From the NCBI GenBank assembly GCA_024138015.1, contig JAMXBB010000009.1:87872685-87936684 (forward strand): a stretch of DNA of 64,000 nucleotides. The letters run 5' to 3'. Each line of letters begins with the position of its first letter. The first letter of the stretch is position 1. A program made the position numbers and the translations under genes. The stretch comes from Lumnitzera littorea (Eukaryota > Streptophyta > Magnoliopsida > Myrtales > Combretaceae). Under the pieces are notes generated by a model. It was not told where the DNA came from. It searched no databases and was given only the letters and a program-made list of their open reading frames with translations. Below, piece by piece: positions 33,428 to 44,520 of this stretch.

Positions 33428-35349
33428 AAGGTAAACTGTACAAACATCCCCTTATGTTGACCTTATATGCACTTAGCTTACCCTTCTTTCAAAATGTGCA
33501 AATATAACCCCTCATCTTGAAAAAAAATGCAACCATTACTCCCGTTATAACATTTCCATCCATTCACGTAGGATGCAGCAATTCCATTTATGCCCTTTCT
33601 TCTTCCCTTCTTTTCCTACAACTAAAAGCTATTCAAAAATTGCAATTAGAAAAAGTCTAGAAAAGAAGAAGGGGGAAAAAAACACTTTAAAAGGCCAACA
33701 TCTCATTCATTGAAAATCTTAAGCAACAACACGATTGTCAGAGAGCGTTACTATTATGGCATAAAATCTTCGATGAAAATTTTGTGGACATGGTATAATT
33801 TTTGTAGGCATCTCTATAGACGTACATGTTACAAAGATATTGTAACTCCATTCACATGTTGATATTGGTTCTTAAAAAACTAACCACTACATCAAATTGG
33901 AAGAATGGGTATCACTAGGAGGTTTTATATGTCGATGAATTTGGATAACGGTCTCTTTCAAGTGGATTAAGACTCCAAAACCGTTAAAGAGGAAGAAGAA
34001 GAACAAATCTTGGTAAAATGGTCAACACCCATTTTTTATTGTTAGTTTTCTCTATATACTTTGATCTACAATTGGAGTAGGTTTAGAACTATTAAAATTT
34101 GTCATTTACATCTACAAAACCTATGTTTGATACACCGTAGTCATATGAGTCACTATAATAAGTCATTGTGTTTATAGCTATCGCACTTGTACATATACCA
34201 CACTTTCTAATATACTTGATTAAAAATCATAATGACTTAAGTCTCCTATTTTCGTGTGATAACTTGAGCTGTCTTTTTGTGTTGATATATTACAAGTCTT
34301 GATAGTCTCTTTGCTATTATGGTCTTCAATAACTTCTTTTTGGTTTGACTCTAGGAAACAAACATAGCTATTGAAGGGATTTCAAGGCTAAAAGTCCGAT
34401 TCATAAAAACAAATCCAAATTGACTTTTTTTTTTTTTCCTTTAGATGTTTACTGATCACTTTAATAAGCAAATATTAGCTTTTGATTTGTGGAGTCTCTA
34501 TGTAGTGGTTTAGATAGTTTTTTTTTTTTTTTAGGAGAAGATCACTTTTCTCTATCTATTCTCTAATACGTTAATTTGGGGGCATAAGTGGTATTTTACA
34601 AAATACATGGTAGATTATGTGCGTAAATAGATAGAAAAGTTGTAATAGGATTAACGATTACATCTTTTTTCAAGACAAGGGGGTATGTTTGTACATTTTA
34701 AAATAAATTAGGGGCTAAGTGCATATAGAGATAGGGTTATTCATTAAATCGAATCGCAAAATACGATTCTTTTATATTTAAGTTCGATTCAGAGGTTCTT
34801 CAAACAATTCGTGGTTTGATTTAGGAGGTTAAACCAAACCAAACTACTCTGCTTCTTATTTAAAATAAAAAATAAGTGACATTTTTTACTTTTAAATGAT
34901 ATTAACATTTCATTTTAATCTTATTTATATTTTGTTTTATTGTCTCTTTTATCATACTTAGCTTTTATTGTCCATTCCTTTTCTTTTATTGTCATTTTTC
35001 ATCTCTCAAGCAAATTTTCATACTTTATAAGATATAATATTACTATGACATAATACTATATGGCTTTAACTCTTGCATAATGTTTTTCATTTTAAACATC
35101 AATGTTTGGTTTAAAATTTCATTAACTATTTGTATTATAAAATATAATGAAGTGGTTTTAAAAGTAGTTTGAACCGAATTGAATAAGTTTAGAACCTTGA
35201 ACTATGAAATACAATTTAGTTTATTAAGAATTTGAATCGAATTGTTTGAAATTTGGTTCGATTCTATTTGGCCCTTAAACTGAATTGAACCGAATTATGA
35301 ACACCTGTACATAGAGGAAACATACGGGAATGTATGTACAATTGACCTT
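33428..35349. mobile_element. Non-autonomous Mutator-like element (MULE) with 140-bp terminal inverted repeats
   Basis: The left repeat (33428-33569) starts AAGGTAAACTGTACAAACAT. It matches the reverse complement of 34620-34731 plus 35318-35349, sharing TATATGCACTTAG and a later CTTGAAAAAA block. The right repeat is split by a MITE. Without the MITE and one 8-bp duplicate the element is about 1.34 kb. No transposase domain is recognisable inside. A 9-bp target duplication is not evident, so the outer ends may be off by a few bases. Confidence 0.78.
34732..35309. mobile_element. hAT-like MITE, 578 bp, inside the MULE right repeat
   Basis: It starts TAGGGTTATTCATTAAATCG and ends CCGAATTATGAACACCTGTA, which are imperfect inverted repeats. 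This is the common plant GGTGTTCA..CGGTT type. The flanks TATAGAGA (34724-34731) and CATAGAGG (35310-35317) agree at 6 of 8 positions, with two transitions. They restore the MULE repeat when the MITE is removed. The interior is AT-rich with repeated CGAAT and GGTTT motifs and has no ORF. Confidence 0.85.
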
Positions 35350-36469
35350 GGAATTTATAATGTTTATAGAATCTTTGCACAAAATACTAACTTGCATCAT
35401 ATGGTAGAGATATAGATCAAATGAAAGAAAGTTAGGAAAACAAGAAATAAAATTAAATAGATACCAAAATAAAGTTTCGTTACTTGTAAAGTATCAATAA
35501 ATAATGCATTGTTGTTAGACACTGGAAATTAAAATAATGAAATCCTTACTCTATCTTTCTTATTTATCTCTATCTAGAGACAATGAAGGGAGTAGCATGG
35601 AATGAAGTAGTCGAAGTTTTATCATTTTTGGTAGTAAAATAACTAGTTTGGTAGAGGAATATGATTATGGTTAAACTGAAATGTGATGAATCAAATTTAA
35701 AATTAAGGTCAATGTAGTTAAAAGGAAGATCCATGGTAGATTTAACACCCAAAAGCTAAGAAAATTTTGAACCAATCTGCATATAATCATTTTACTTCGT
35801 AATCAATTTGCTATTTCATTTGTTTGACCTTTCACGATCATATTTGGTAAACAAATTTGTATGATGAATAACATTTTACATCCAACAACCCACTGAAATA
35901 ATAAATTGTGCAAGATTACTTTTGTCACATACAATTCGATTTTGATCTGCAAGCATAGAAATAGAGCTGAAATTATAAAATTCATGGTAAAGAAGCATAA
36001 AACATATATAATCACATGATTGAAACATGCTCTAAAGAATTTGGCCATAAATAAAAGAAAAGGTATATTTTATAAAAGAAAAAAGAAATGAAAACTCCCC
36101 TTAGATTTTGCACAGAATATAGAAATGCATGCCGGAAAATAAAATATTCTCAAGACTTATCTAAGGAACTGAAAAATTATAATAGGTGTCCATAATACTT
36201 GGGTACATGTTCGGATAATACTTCTTTTTCAAAAAAATAAAATAAAATAAAAAACTAATTTTTCTTCATTCCAAGTGATTTTTTTTTTTTAAGGTACCAA
36301 AATATCTAATTTAATCAATGCTTTAGCTAAGGTTATTGTAAACTAAAAATATGAATATTGATATTGTAACCAGATGGATTAAATTTAAATTCCTTATTAT
36401 AAGATAATTGGTCCGGGAAAAAAAGAAAATCTCTTGTAGTCTTGCATGTAAGGCGTAAGGAGCCAAATT
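35350..36469. other. Unassigned AT-rich sequence
   Basis: No supported gene is present. Frames on the minus strand around 35570-36048 are short and low-complexity, with no family resemblance that I can see. Confidence 0.4.
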
Positions 36470-36801
36470 CTATATTTGAACGCTTTCTTGCAGCATTCAA
36501 GCCCTAAGGAGCCGGAGCTAGCCTTTGACTCTCTCATTATTTCTCTCTCTCTCTCTCTCTCTTCTCGGGTTTTCACTTACACCTTAATGGGTTGACGGGA
36601 TTTTCCCCTTTATGTTATTGATTCTCTTCCTCTTTTATTTATTTTTTTCCTATTTTAGAAATAAAGATCTTACATTCTTATATCGAGTATCGAGTAGATG
36701 TTAAAATGATTAACTCTCTCCTCTGTCTGTGAGCATTGTTTTGTCCTGTCTGTCTTTTCCTCACATTTCCATGTTGTTCTTGCAGGTCTTTGTCTGCAAA
36801 A
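36470..36801 (+). other. Probable 5' untranslated region of the LINE, with (TC)n
   Basis: The segment holds a (TC)n run at about 36542-36562 and pyrimidine-rich sequence before the first ATG of ORF1. That position fits the leader of an L1-type element. The true 5' end cannot be fixed. Confidence 0.4.
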
Positions 36802-37050
36802 ATGGTACCAATGGCAAACGATGAGAATGATTCGGGAGAGCTCATTATAACTGATCTGGATAGGAACACGGCGAGGAACATTTATTGGTGGATAAACTTA
36901 TCTTAGAGAAGGCTATGAAAATCTCGGTCATTTCAATATAGCAAAAAGCATGGGAAAATATTGGTGGCATCTCAGTCTCACGTATCGGAGAAAATTTTTT
37001 CTCATCTCAACGAAAGAGGAGTCGAAATTAATAAGAATTTTGGTTATGGA
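36802..37050 (+). pseudogene. LINE ORF1, N-terminal piece
   Basis: Starting at 36802, two frames together give the beginning of a plant LINE ORF1. The second frame reads LLVDKLILEKAMKISVI and then IGGISVSRIGENFFSHLNER, resembling the DUF4283-like domain of L1 ORF1 proteins. ORF1 proteins bind LINE RNA. The reading is cut at 37050 by the insertion of a Ty3 element and resumes at 41499 with SLIYKGSSI in a compatible sense. Confidence 0.72.
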
Positions 37051-37215
37051 TATAACACCTTAGTCGATTAAATACCCTAGTCGCTAAATTAATTAATCTG
37101 AGTTAGGATGTGTAGGGTATTCAGATAATTTTATTCGAATTGAGCTAAATTTTAATATAGAGTCATAAAAGTTAGACAAAAAATGCTAGTAAAATCAATT
37201 TCTCAAAAATAATGC
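37051..37215 (+). repeat. Remnant of the 5' LTR of the Del-type element
   Basis: TATAACACCTTAGTCG and about 150 following bases align with the start of the LTR at 38262 (shared CTAGTCGCTAAATTAA, GAGTTAGGA and GTCATAAAAGTTAGAC). The alignment stops at about 37205-37215, exactly where integrase coding begins. Confidence 0.88.
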
Positions 37216-38150
37216 ATTTAGGGTGTTCTACACATTTTCTAGTTATCAAGCAAACTACAACCATACCTCAATTGCCTAAAGTGTATATTAAAGAAATAGT
37301 TCATTTGCATGGGATACTAGTATTGATCATTTCTGATCGTGATTTTCGATTCATGTCACGATCTTGGCAGTCTTTACATGTAGAACTAGGAACTAGGCTA
37401 AGCTTTAGTATATCATATTATCTACGAAGTGACAGACAATCAGAATGTACCATACAAATATTAGAAGTCATGCTCAAGGCATATGTGTTAGAGTTTAGCG
37501 GAAACTGGGATGATCATTTACCGTTAATGGAATTCGCTTATAACAATAGTTATCATAGTACTATTCAGATAACACCATATGTAGCACAGTATGGACATAA
37601 ATGTAGATCTCCAGTATATTGGGATGAAGTAGGTAATAAACAAACGATTGGATCAGCTAAGCTATAGGATTTTAAGGAGAAAGTACAGGTGATGCGTGAA
37701 CGAATGAGAATAACACAAAGTCGATAGAAAAGTTATGCAAATGTTAGAAGGAAGCCATTGGAATTTTAAGTAAGCGATTGGGTATTTCTAAAAATATCTC
37801 CAATGAGTTAAGTCTACGATATGTGAGACCTATCAGATTAATAGAAGAATCGGGAAGGTGGCTTATGAATTAGAATTACTAGAAGAAATGGCAAGTATTC
37901 ATAATGTTTTTCATGTTTTGACTCTAAGAAAGTTTGTAGGAGATCCTACAACTGTATTGGATGTACCACTTGTGGAGTTCGAGGATAATTTGACATATGT
38001 AGAACATCCAATAAAGATTAATGTAGAGATTAAGGAATCGGGATATTGAATATGTTAAAGTGTTATGGAGTCGACACACTGAAAATGAGGCAACATAGGA
38101 ATCTACAGTTTGCATGAGGGCCTAATACCTTGGACTATTTACTCAAGGTT
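37212..38150 (+). pseudogene. Integrase C-terminal half with chromodomain-like tail (Del type)
   Basis: An open stretch of 151 codons from 37212 covers most of the integrase core: STHFLVIKQTT, IISDRDFRFMSRSWQSLHVE (catalytic Asp in SDRD), ECTIQILEVMLKAYVL, WDDHLPLMEFAYNNSYHSTI and YGHKCRSPVYWDEVG. Downstream, broken pieces give VHNVFH-like wording (IHNVFHVLTLRKFVGDP) and a tail resembling EATWE..MR..YLGLF. That tail is the chromodomain-like end of chromoviruses. It would join element DNA to the host. The N-terminal zinc-binding part is lost in the deletion. Confidence 0.9.
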
Positions 38151-38246
38151 AGTATATTAATTCTAATAAATTATTTGTGACTAGTTAGGATTTTTGATAT
38201 GTGAACTAACCTGCTATATAAGTAAGTTTCAAGGATGAAACATTTT

Positions 38247-38261
38247 GTAAAGAGGGTAGAA
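38247..38261 (+). other. Polypurine tract of the Del-type element
   Basis: GTAAAGAGGGTAGAA directly precedes the LTR start TGTGAGACC at 38262. Confidence 0.75.
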
Positions 38262-41200
38262 TGTGAGACCTAGTTAATTAAGTGTTCTAGTCGCTAAATT
38301 AACCAATCTGAGTTAGGACGTTTAGGGCGTTTAGAACGATTTAAGGCTTTTGGACAATTTTGTCTGAATTGAGCTGAATTTTACTATAAGGTCATAAAAG
38401 TTAGACGAAGAATACTAGTAGGATTAATTTCTCAATAATAGTGTATATATAATATTTAATTTTAATAAAACATATTTTTACTAGATACATTCGTTAATTA
38501 TAGGGAGCTTAACGTTTGAGTCCCAAAACATAATAAGCCATTAGAGATAAATTATTTGGATATAAAAATTATAAAGTGACCTAAAATAATATATGAATAT
38601 AGTACGTATACCTTAGGTATAATTATTATATATACTTACATACCTGAAAAATACTTCAAATACCCTAACCTAAGTATAATTAATCAATTAATTATAAGAA
38701 AAATCATAAAAAAATTGATAAAAAATAACAAAACACCATATTCACTTGTATGAGGCATGGACAACTCCTGTAGCCAGTTGTTGAAGGATTAACCCTCTCT
38801 TAGGACACATATACATGCAATGAGGATGAGGTTATAAGGTAATTTAGAGAGAGAAAATGAAATTTTACAAGCTACAACTTAGGATTTTCACCAACTATCT
38901 CCAGATGATCAAGTAGTCCCTTAGTAACTTAGGAAAATCATAAGAATAGGAAAACAAAGGAGGAGAAAATTCTAGGAAAAATTAGAACAAATATTGTGCA
39001 AACTAAGCTAGATATGTAAACACCAATTTAAGGAGCATTTGGGCATGAACCACCACCATGACCACTTAACAGTGGTGGCCACACCTAGCTTAACCGACAA
39101 CTAGGGAGTGGTTGTTGGTGGCCAAATGGCCACCATTCCAGTGAGTCTATTTTGTATCTGATTTTACTTGAAATTGTAAAAATACTAAATTAACTTCGAA
39201 AATTATGAAAAAAAAATTATTTATACATATTTTTGTATATACTTTTAGGGAAAAATATCATGTTGAAAAAATTTTAAGTGAATATAGTATTTCCTTAAGA
39301 AATTGAGTAAAATTAATCAATTTTTGAGACTGATTTGAATAATCCTATTGATGTAGTATCTAAGCCAAAATTTTTTTGGAGAATACTTATATTGCATGTA
39401 AATGTTGTATGAAGAATACCTATTTCATAAGTTTTAAGGATTTTTGAGCCTTTAAATTGGATAAAAAATATACAATTTTCTTAAGAATTTGATGTATAGA
39501 ACTTAATGAAACCCTTGGTATTAGATTTTGAGGTTTATTTGGATCACATTCTATTATGAAGGATAATCTGGAGTAGTGTGGTTTGAGTGGAAAATGAGAT
39601 ATGAGCAAGTTGGCAAATATAGGTTTAAGGCATTAGTAGGTAAGCATGTGAATTTGAATAATTTAGTACTATGGTGTTGCCTGGTATGATAAACTTGAAA
39701 TATGAACATGATTTAACATATCTATAATCTGGAATATGATGTTGGATGAGTGATTTTGAGTAAATTTATAAAATAACCTCATTTAGACAGTTCTTCAGAA
39801 TGTTGATCTATTAGAAAAATGAGTCAATTCTAAGTCTAGAAACTTAACCAGAGAGTTGTCTGATATGAAATACTTGACTAATATAGTATCTATAGGTTAA
39901 TAAGAGAATTTCTATTTAATAAGGATATTTTCATATACTTGTTCAAAAGGTTCTAGGGTAAAAACTACATTAATTTTAGTGTTTAGACCCTAATTCAGAA
40001 CCATATTCAAAAACTACGATACTTAAGTATTTTTGGGTAAATTGAATCTAAACGACTAAACTAGATGTAATATCGAGAGATTTAACTGTAGATGTAAGTT
40101 AACTGGTATCTAACTAAGAAATTTTAAGTAGGATGAATTGGAGAGTAACTTAGAAGCTGTTTTAGAAGTTAACTTTGAATTAAACTCAATGACCGAATCA
40201 GAACTAGCTTATGATGAACTAACAACCAAAAAACAAGTATTTAACTGGAATATATGTATATATATACACATGACCTGTAATTGACCTTAGAAGTACTTCC
40301 TCTTGCTAATCGAAGTCATGGAGGAGGAAGTGTCTGCTAATGAGTGAATTGGGATCATACTGCTAGCCATGTAAGTGAAATTGCGTATATAAGGTATAGA
40401 TTTATATCTATCTGTCTTTGCATATGATTGTAGTGTTCGTCTAAATTATGCTTGGAATTATTGTGTAAAGCACTTGACTTACACTTGATTAATGAATTAT
40501 GAATGATCTGGTTCTTGAATAGAGTGATTGTTTGGATTCGTGATGGTGGTAATTGGTGATGTTGTATTTTGTATAATGTTGGTAATGTTTTATGTGTTGA
40601 ACTCTAGACTTGGTTATGAGTAAAACATATGAAGATTTATGTTATAATGAGTATTCAAATAAGAAGCTATTTCAAAAGCAAATTTAGAATACAAAGCATA
40701 GATAGAAAGAATATGATAAGCCTTGTTGATATACTTGATGTCGATTGAGAATTGGTTGATGCATTCACGGCATGGCATGAAAAGGACTTATGGGTCAGTT
40801 TTCTTAAAACTAATGGTTTTGCTAGGATAAGTTTACAAAGCTAGGTTTCGTGCATATAGCTCTGCATTAACCAACACTTCAACCATGCTCCATGGTTTTG
40901 CTAAGATGAGATAATTCACTAGGTTCTCGGATATATTCTTTATATGCCTGGATTTGTACTTGACCAAACTGGATGAGTTGCTAAGTTGTCTAAGATATCA
41001 ATATAGATGCATGTTATGTGTATTAGTATGGCATACAATTTGTATTTACATATTTGTTGCTTGAATATTAGCTAAATATGAAACTTAAGTGCCTATGTTA
41101 TGTGTTTCGGTGTATTGTTGCTTGTTTTTCACTCTCACTCAGCTCAATAGTAATTGAAGGGATAAGTTTTCTCTTATCCTCAGGTTAGGATGTAAGTTTT

Positions 41201-41493
41201 TGAGTCATCACCAGTAACAAGGATGGACTTTTGGAGAGCACTAGATAGAGTCGGCTATTTTAAAAGTAAAAGTATTACTAAACAAGTACAATAAAGACCT
41301 AGAAGCTTAATTATAGTTTAGTGTTCAAGTTTTTTAAATTTGTAAATGATGTAAATATTTGTAACCAAAAGCTTACAGCTGAACTCCTTTAAGCGCTAAG
41401 TATATAATGAAGTGTTATTTTGTTAGAATTAAGCTTATTTACAACAGGTTTACCTATGTGATGAGACATCCTGTGCTATACTGAGATGTGACA
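38262..41493 (+). repeat. 3' LTR of the Del-type element, about 3.2 kb
   Basis: It begins TGTGAGACC and ends GAGATGTGACA. It contains the ACTCAGCTCAA block near 41128, equivalent to the one in the solo LTR at 19220. Two GC-rich leader-like patches (39050-39140) resemble those of the other Tekay-type LTRs. It carries no genes. Confidence 0.85.
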
Positions 41494-43216
41494 ATGAATC
41501 ATTGATTTATAAGGGGTCATCCATCTATTCTTAATTTTTGGGATATTAATTAGAAGATTGAAGATATAGATTTCTTTTCATTTAAAACTTGGATTCAAAT
41601 ACATGGACTCCCTTTGCAACTAATAATTAGAAGGAATGTCAGAAGGATTGGAGGAAAAGTGAGAACTGTGATTGAAAGGAGATTTTTCTGATAGTGTTCG
41701 GTTGTTAGAACTAAATAGAATAAGAAGAATTGGACAAGATAAATACAAAAAGTATAAGATAAGACAAGACAATATTATTGTATCATATCTAGATTGCATA
41801 GTACTGGATTTTTGTGATGTGCTTATTTTATATATATAAGTTATAGTCTCAATATTATTTAATATTTATTTAATTATACTTTTATATTATTTAAAATGTA
41901 TAAATTTTAAATTTTATCTAACATTTATATAATACATTTATATTCTTAATACTTAGATTTTTATCTTGTGAAGTTAACTTTTATACCAAGGTGAGACAAA
42001 TTATGAGTATTTTGTCTAGTCCATTAGACCTTTTTTTTTTTTTTTCTACAATAACCAAGTCCAAACTACAGAGTAAATATTAGACAAAAAAATTTATCCA
42101 GTTCAATCTTATAAATTTTATGTAACTAAATGATACTATTGACATTCAGAATTATTTTTTATATCGAAGATCCATTACCAAAAGTATCTCGGAGAAGAAA
42201 TTCCGGTGGAGAAAAGAGTTGGATTGAAATTTCATACGAGAGACTCCCAGATTTTTGTTACACCTAGAATTATAGAGCATATTGAGACTCAGTGCTATGC
42301 CAAGGAAGGTGCAAATTTTAAGCATTAAAAGTTAACAGCTGCAGTTAAAAACAACTTTTCTAAGGAACTTATCATCTTTTGATGAAGATGCAAAGAAAAG
42401 ATTCCTATTCGCATGGCAATTGCACGTCGAAGGAAGGAGTAAGTTGATAATCATCACTAAAGTAATGTTTTGTCAGATAAGGAAAGTACTCTGTTGATTG
42501 AAGAGGCAAACGAATAAATACAGAAGGACTAAAGGAGTAAGTCTGAGGCAATGCTAATACAGATCCTATTTTACAGGAGATTCTAAATGGAGATAACATC
42601 AAAAGAGAAGGAAATTATGGTTCCTTGTGATTTCCAATTTTATGAGAGAGCAATTTGTATTTATTCATAGGTAAATAGCCATAGCCATTTGGGTATTGAC
42701 TGTGAGTTTGAGAATGAGGCGTTTGGGGATACGGGCCATAATATCCATAATGTGGAAGGTCTGGCTCTACACGAATTTTTGATAAGATCTCAGGCCTTGC
42801 GCTTGCCTTGTGGTCCTAGTCTTTTAAGTAACTTTCTGAGTTTAAAAATCAACCTGAGGTAACCAAACAACAACTACTTTATGATAAATGGTCAGATTTT
42901 CATATCGAAGCCCGTTCCCCCTCCTTTAAACGTATCGAGTCTCAACCTTCTTCCTTTTCTGAAGCAAGAGCGAGAATTCTAGTTTCTTTTGCATCTTTTT
43001 ACATGGTTGAGGAACCAAAAAGCTCCACTAAGGATAATTCTATTTCTAACCATATTTTACATCTTACCTATCAGTCATCACCCGGACCTTCCCCTACTCA
43101 ACATGTTCCCTGCCCCATTACTAAGGCCTAGAGACCTTTCAATTAAAAGAGTAAGGGATGAGACATTTGAAACACATGATCCCCTTCATGAAAAGATGAG
43201 ATCAACGTAGAGAAGA
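41494..43216 (+). pseudogene. LINE ORF1, C-terminal piece, with an unassigned insert
   Basis: After the Del-type element the frame resumes with SLIYKGSSILNFWDIN and TWIQIHGLPLQLIIRRNVRR, the core of the LINE ORF1 domain. A block of about 450 bp at 41690-42140 has no coding resemblance and may be an insertion. ORF1 resumes at about 42165 with DPLPKVSRRRNSGGEKSWIE and YERLPDFCYT, followed by a frame-shifted CCHC zinc knuckle. The region at 42300-43210 would be the variable C-terminus. The pieces are in LINE order on the plus strand. Confidence 0.7.
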
Positions 43217-43487
43217 CGTTGAAAACAAGAACTAAAGTTTTCTGTTTCTGATCTCCTTCATAATCTCCATCGCAAGTCAGAAAGCACAAGTTTACAAATA
43301 GAATTGTAAAATGAAAGTGTGTTTACTGATCTGAAAAAGAATATAGAGTCTTGTATTTATACTACTTGTTAACCAAGACTAACTACCTAACTAACTTCCA
43401 CTAACTAATATTAGTACTGAAACTAGCTTCCTCTAACTAATATCAGCACGTGTGTAATAAATAAAAAGAAGTAAATTAATTCTCACA
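43217..43487 (-). repeat. 3' LTR of the copia element
   Basis: It aligns with 47465-47743 along its whole length. On the minus strand it starts TGTGAGAATTAATTTAC and ends TTTTCAACG, where the final CA has become CG. Confidence 0.9.
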
Positions 43488-43506
43488 CCACACCACCCCC
43501 ACCACA
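43488..43506 (-). other. Polypurine tract of the copia element
   Basis: On the minus strand this reads GTGGTGGGGGTGGTGTGG, directly before the LTR start. A short copy of LTR-derived sequence (AATATCAGCACGTGTGTAAT) follows at 43512-43531. Confidence 0.65.
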
Positions 43507-43539
43507 CTAGTAATATCAGCACGTGTGTAATGAATAAGA

Positions 43540-44520
43540 ACTAGCAATAGGATAATAAAGACCTTGATCTATAGTACCTTTAAGGTATTTTAAAACATGA
43601 AAAGTAGCATGCAAGTGTCCAACATAGGGAATAGCAAAAAATTGACTCAATTTATGAATGGCAAATGATATTTCAAGTCGTATAAGCATAAGATATAATT
43701 GTCATCCAACTATATGATGATAAAAGGAAGCATCATCAAGAATTGCACCTACATGAGCAGTAAATTTAAAACCAAAAGGTAAAGGAAACTTCATCGGCTT
43801 GGTTGTAGTAAGTCCACTATCAAACAAAATGTTTGAAATAAACTTCCTCCATTTCAGAAAGATACCGTCTGATGACCTACATATCTCAATTCCAAGAAGT
43901 ATTTGGTGAGGCCAAGATCTTTGATTGTAAACTTGTCTTGCAATTGAACTTTGATTGATTCAATAACAGAAACACTAGTGCTAGTAAGAATCATGTCATC
44001 GACATACATCAAAACAACCAAAAACTCATCTTAAATAGATCGGGTAAACAAAGAAAAGTCACATGATGATTGAACAAAACCAATATTGAGTAAGAATTGT
44101 GAAATCTCAAGATTCCATTGTCGAGAAGCTTGTTTGAGACCATATAATGATCTTAAAAGCTTGCATACCTGTCCTGGTTTTGCCTTTGAATACCCTTATG
44201 GTAGCATCATATAAATTTCTTCCTCCAAATATCCATGAAGGAAAGCATTATTTATATCTACTTGATAAAGAAGCCATCCACAAATAGCAGCTAATGCAAA
44301 CAAGATGCGAACCGATCCTAAATGCGCAATAGGAGAAAAAGTACTATGGTAATCTTGCCCTTCAACTTGTGAGTACCCTTTTACAACAAGTTGAGCTTTA
44401 TAATGATCCACACTTCCATCAGTCTTGTGTTTTATTTTTATACACTTATTTACATCTTATAGGTGTTTTATTAGGAGGTAAATCTATTAATTCCCATGTA
44501 CAATTAAGCTCAAGAGCTTC
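43540..44520 (-). pseudogene. Reverse transcriptase of the copia element
   Basis: An open piece at 44196-44411 reads YKAQLVVKGYSQVEGQDYHS, then TFSPIAHLGSVRILFALA and LYQVDINNAFLHGYLEEEIY, the N-terminal half of a copia RT. The catalytic box MYVDDM is intact at about 43992-44009, followed by KDLGLTKYFLGIE. The C-terminal part near 43560-43760 has HVGAILDDASFYHHIVG and HATFHVLKYLKGT. RNase H should follow but the sequence goes straight to the polypurine tract. Confidence 0.9.

Larger units (their letters stand above)
37051..41493 (+). mobile_element. Del/Tekay-type Ty3 element with large internal deletion, inserted in LINE ORF1
   Basis: It consists of a 165-bp remnant of the 5' LTR, the integrase C-terminal half and a full 3' LTR. 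gag, protease, RT and most of the 5' LTR are missing. The flanks ATGGA (37046-37050) and ATGAA (41494-41498) form a 4/5 target duplication. The LINE ORF1 reading on both sides confirms the insertion. Confidence 0.88.

Noticed and set aside
33700..34020. Possible GRF zinc-finger or captured exon in the MULE
   Set aside because: Short pieces looked suggestive in three frames but no complete motif could be read.
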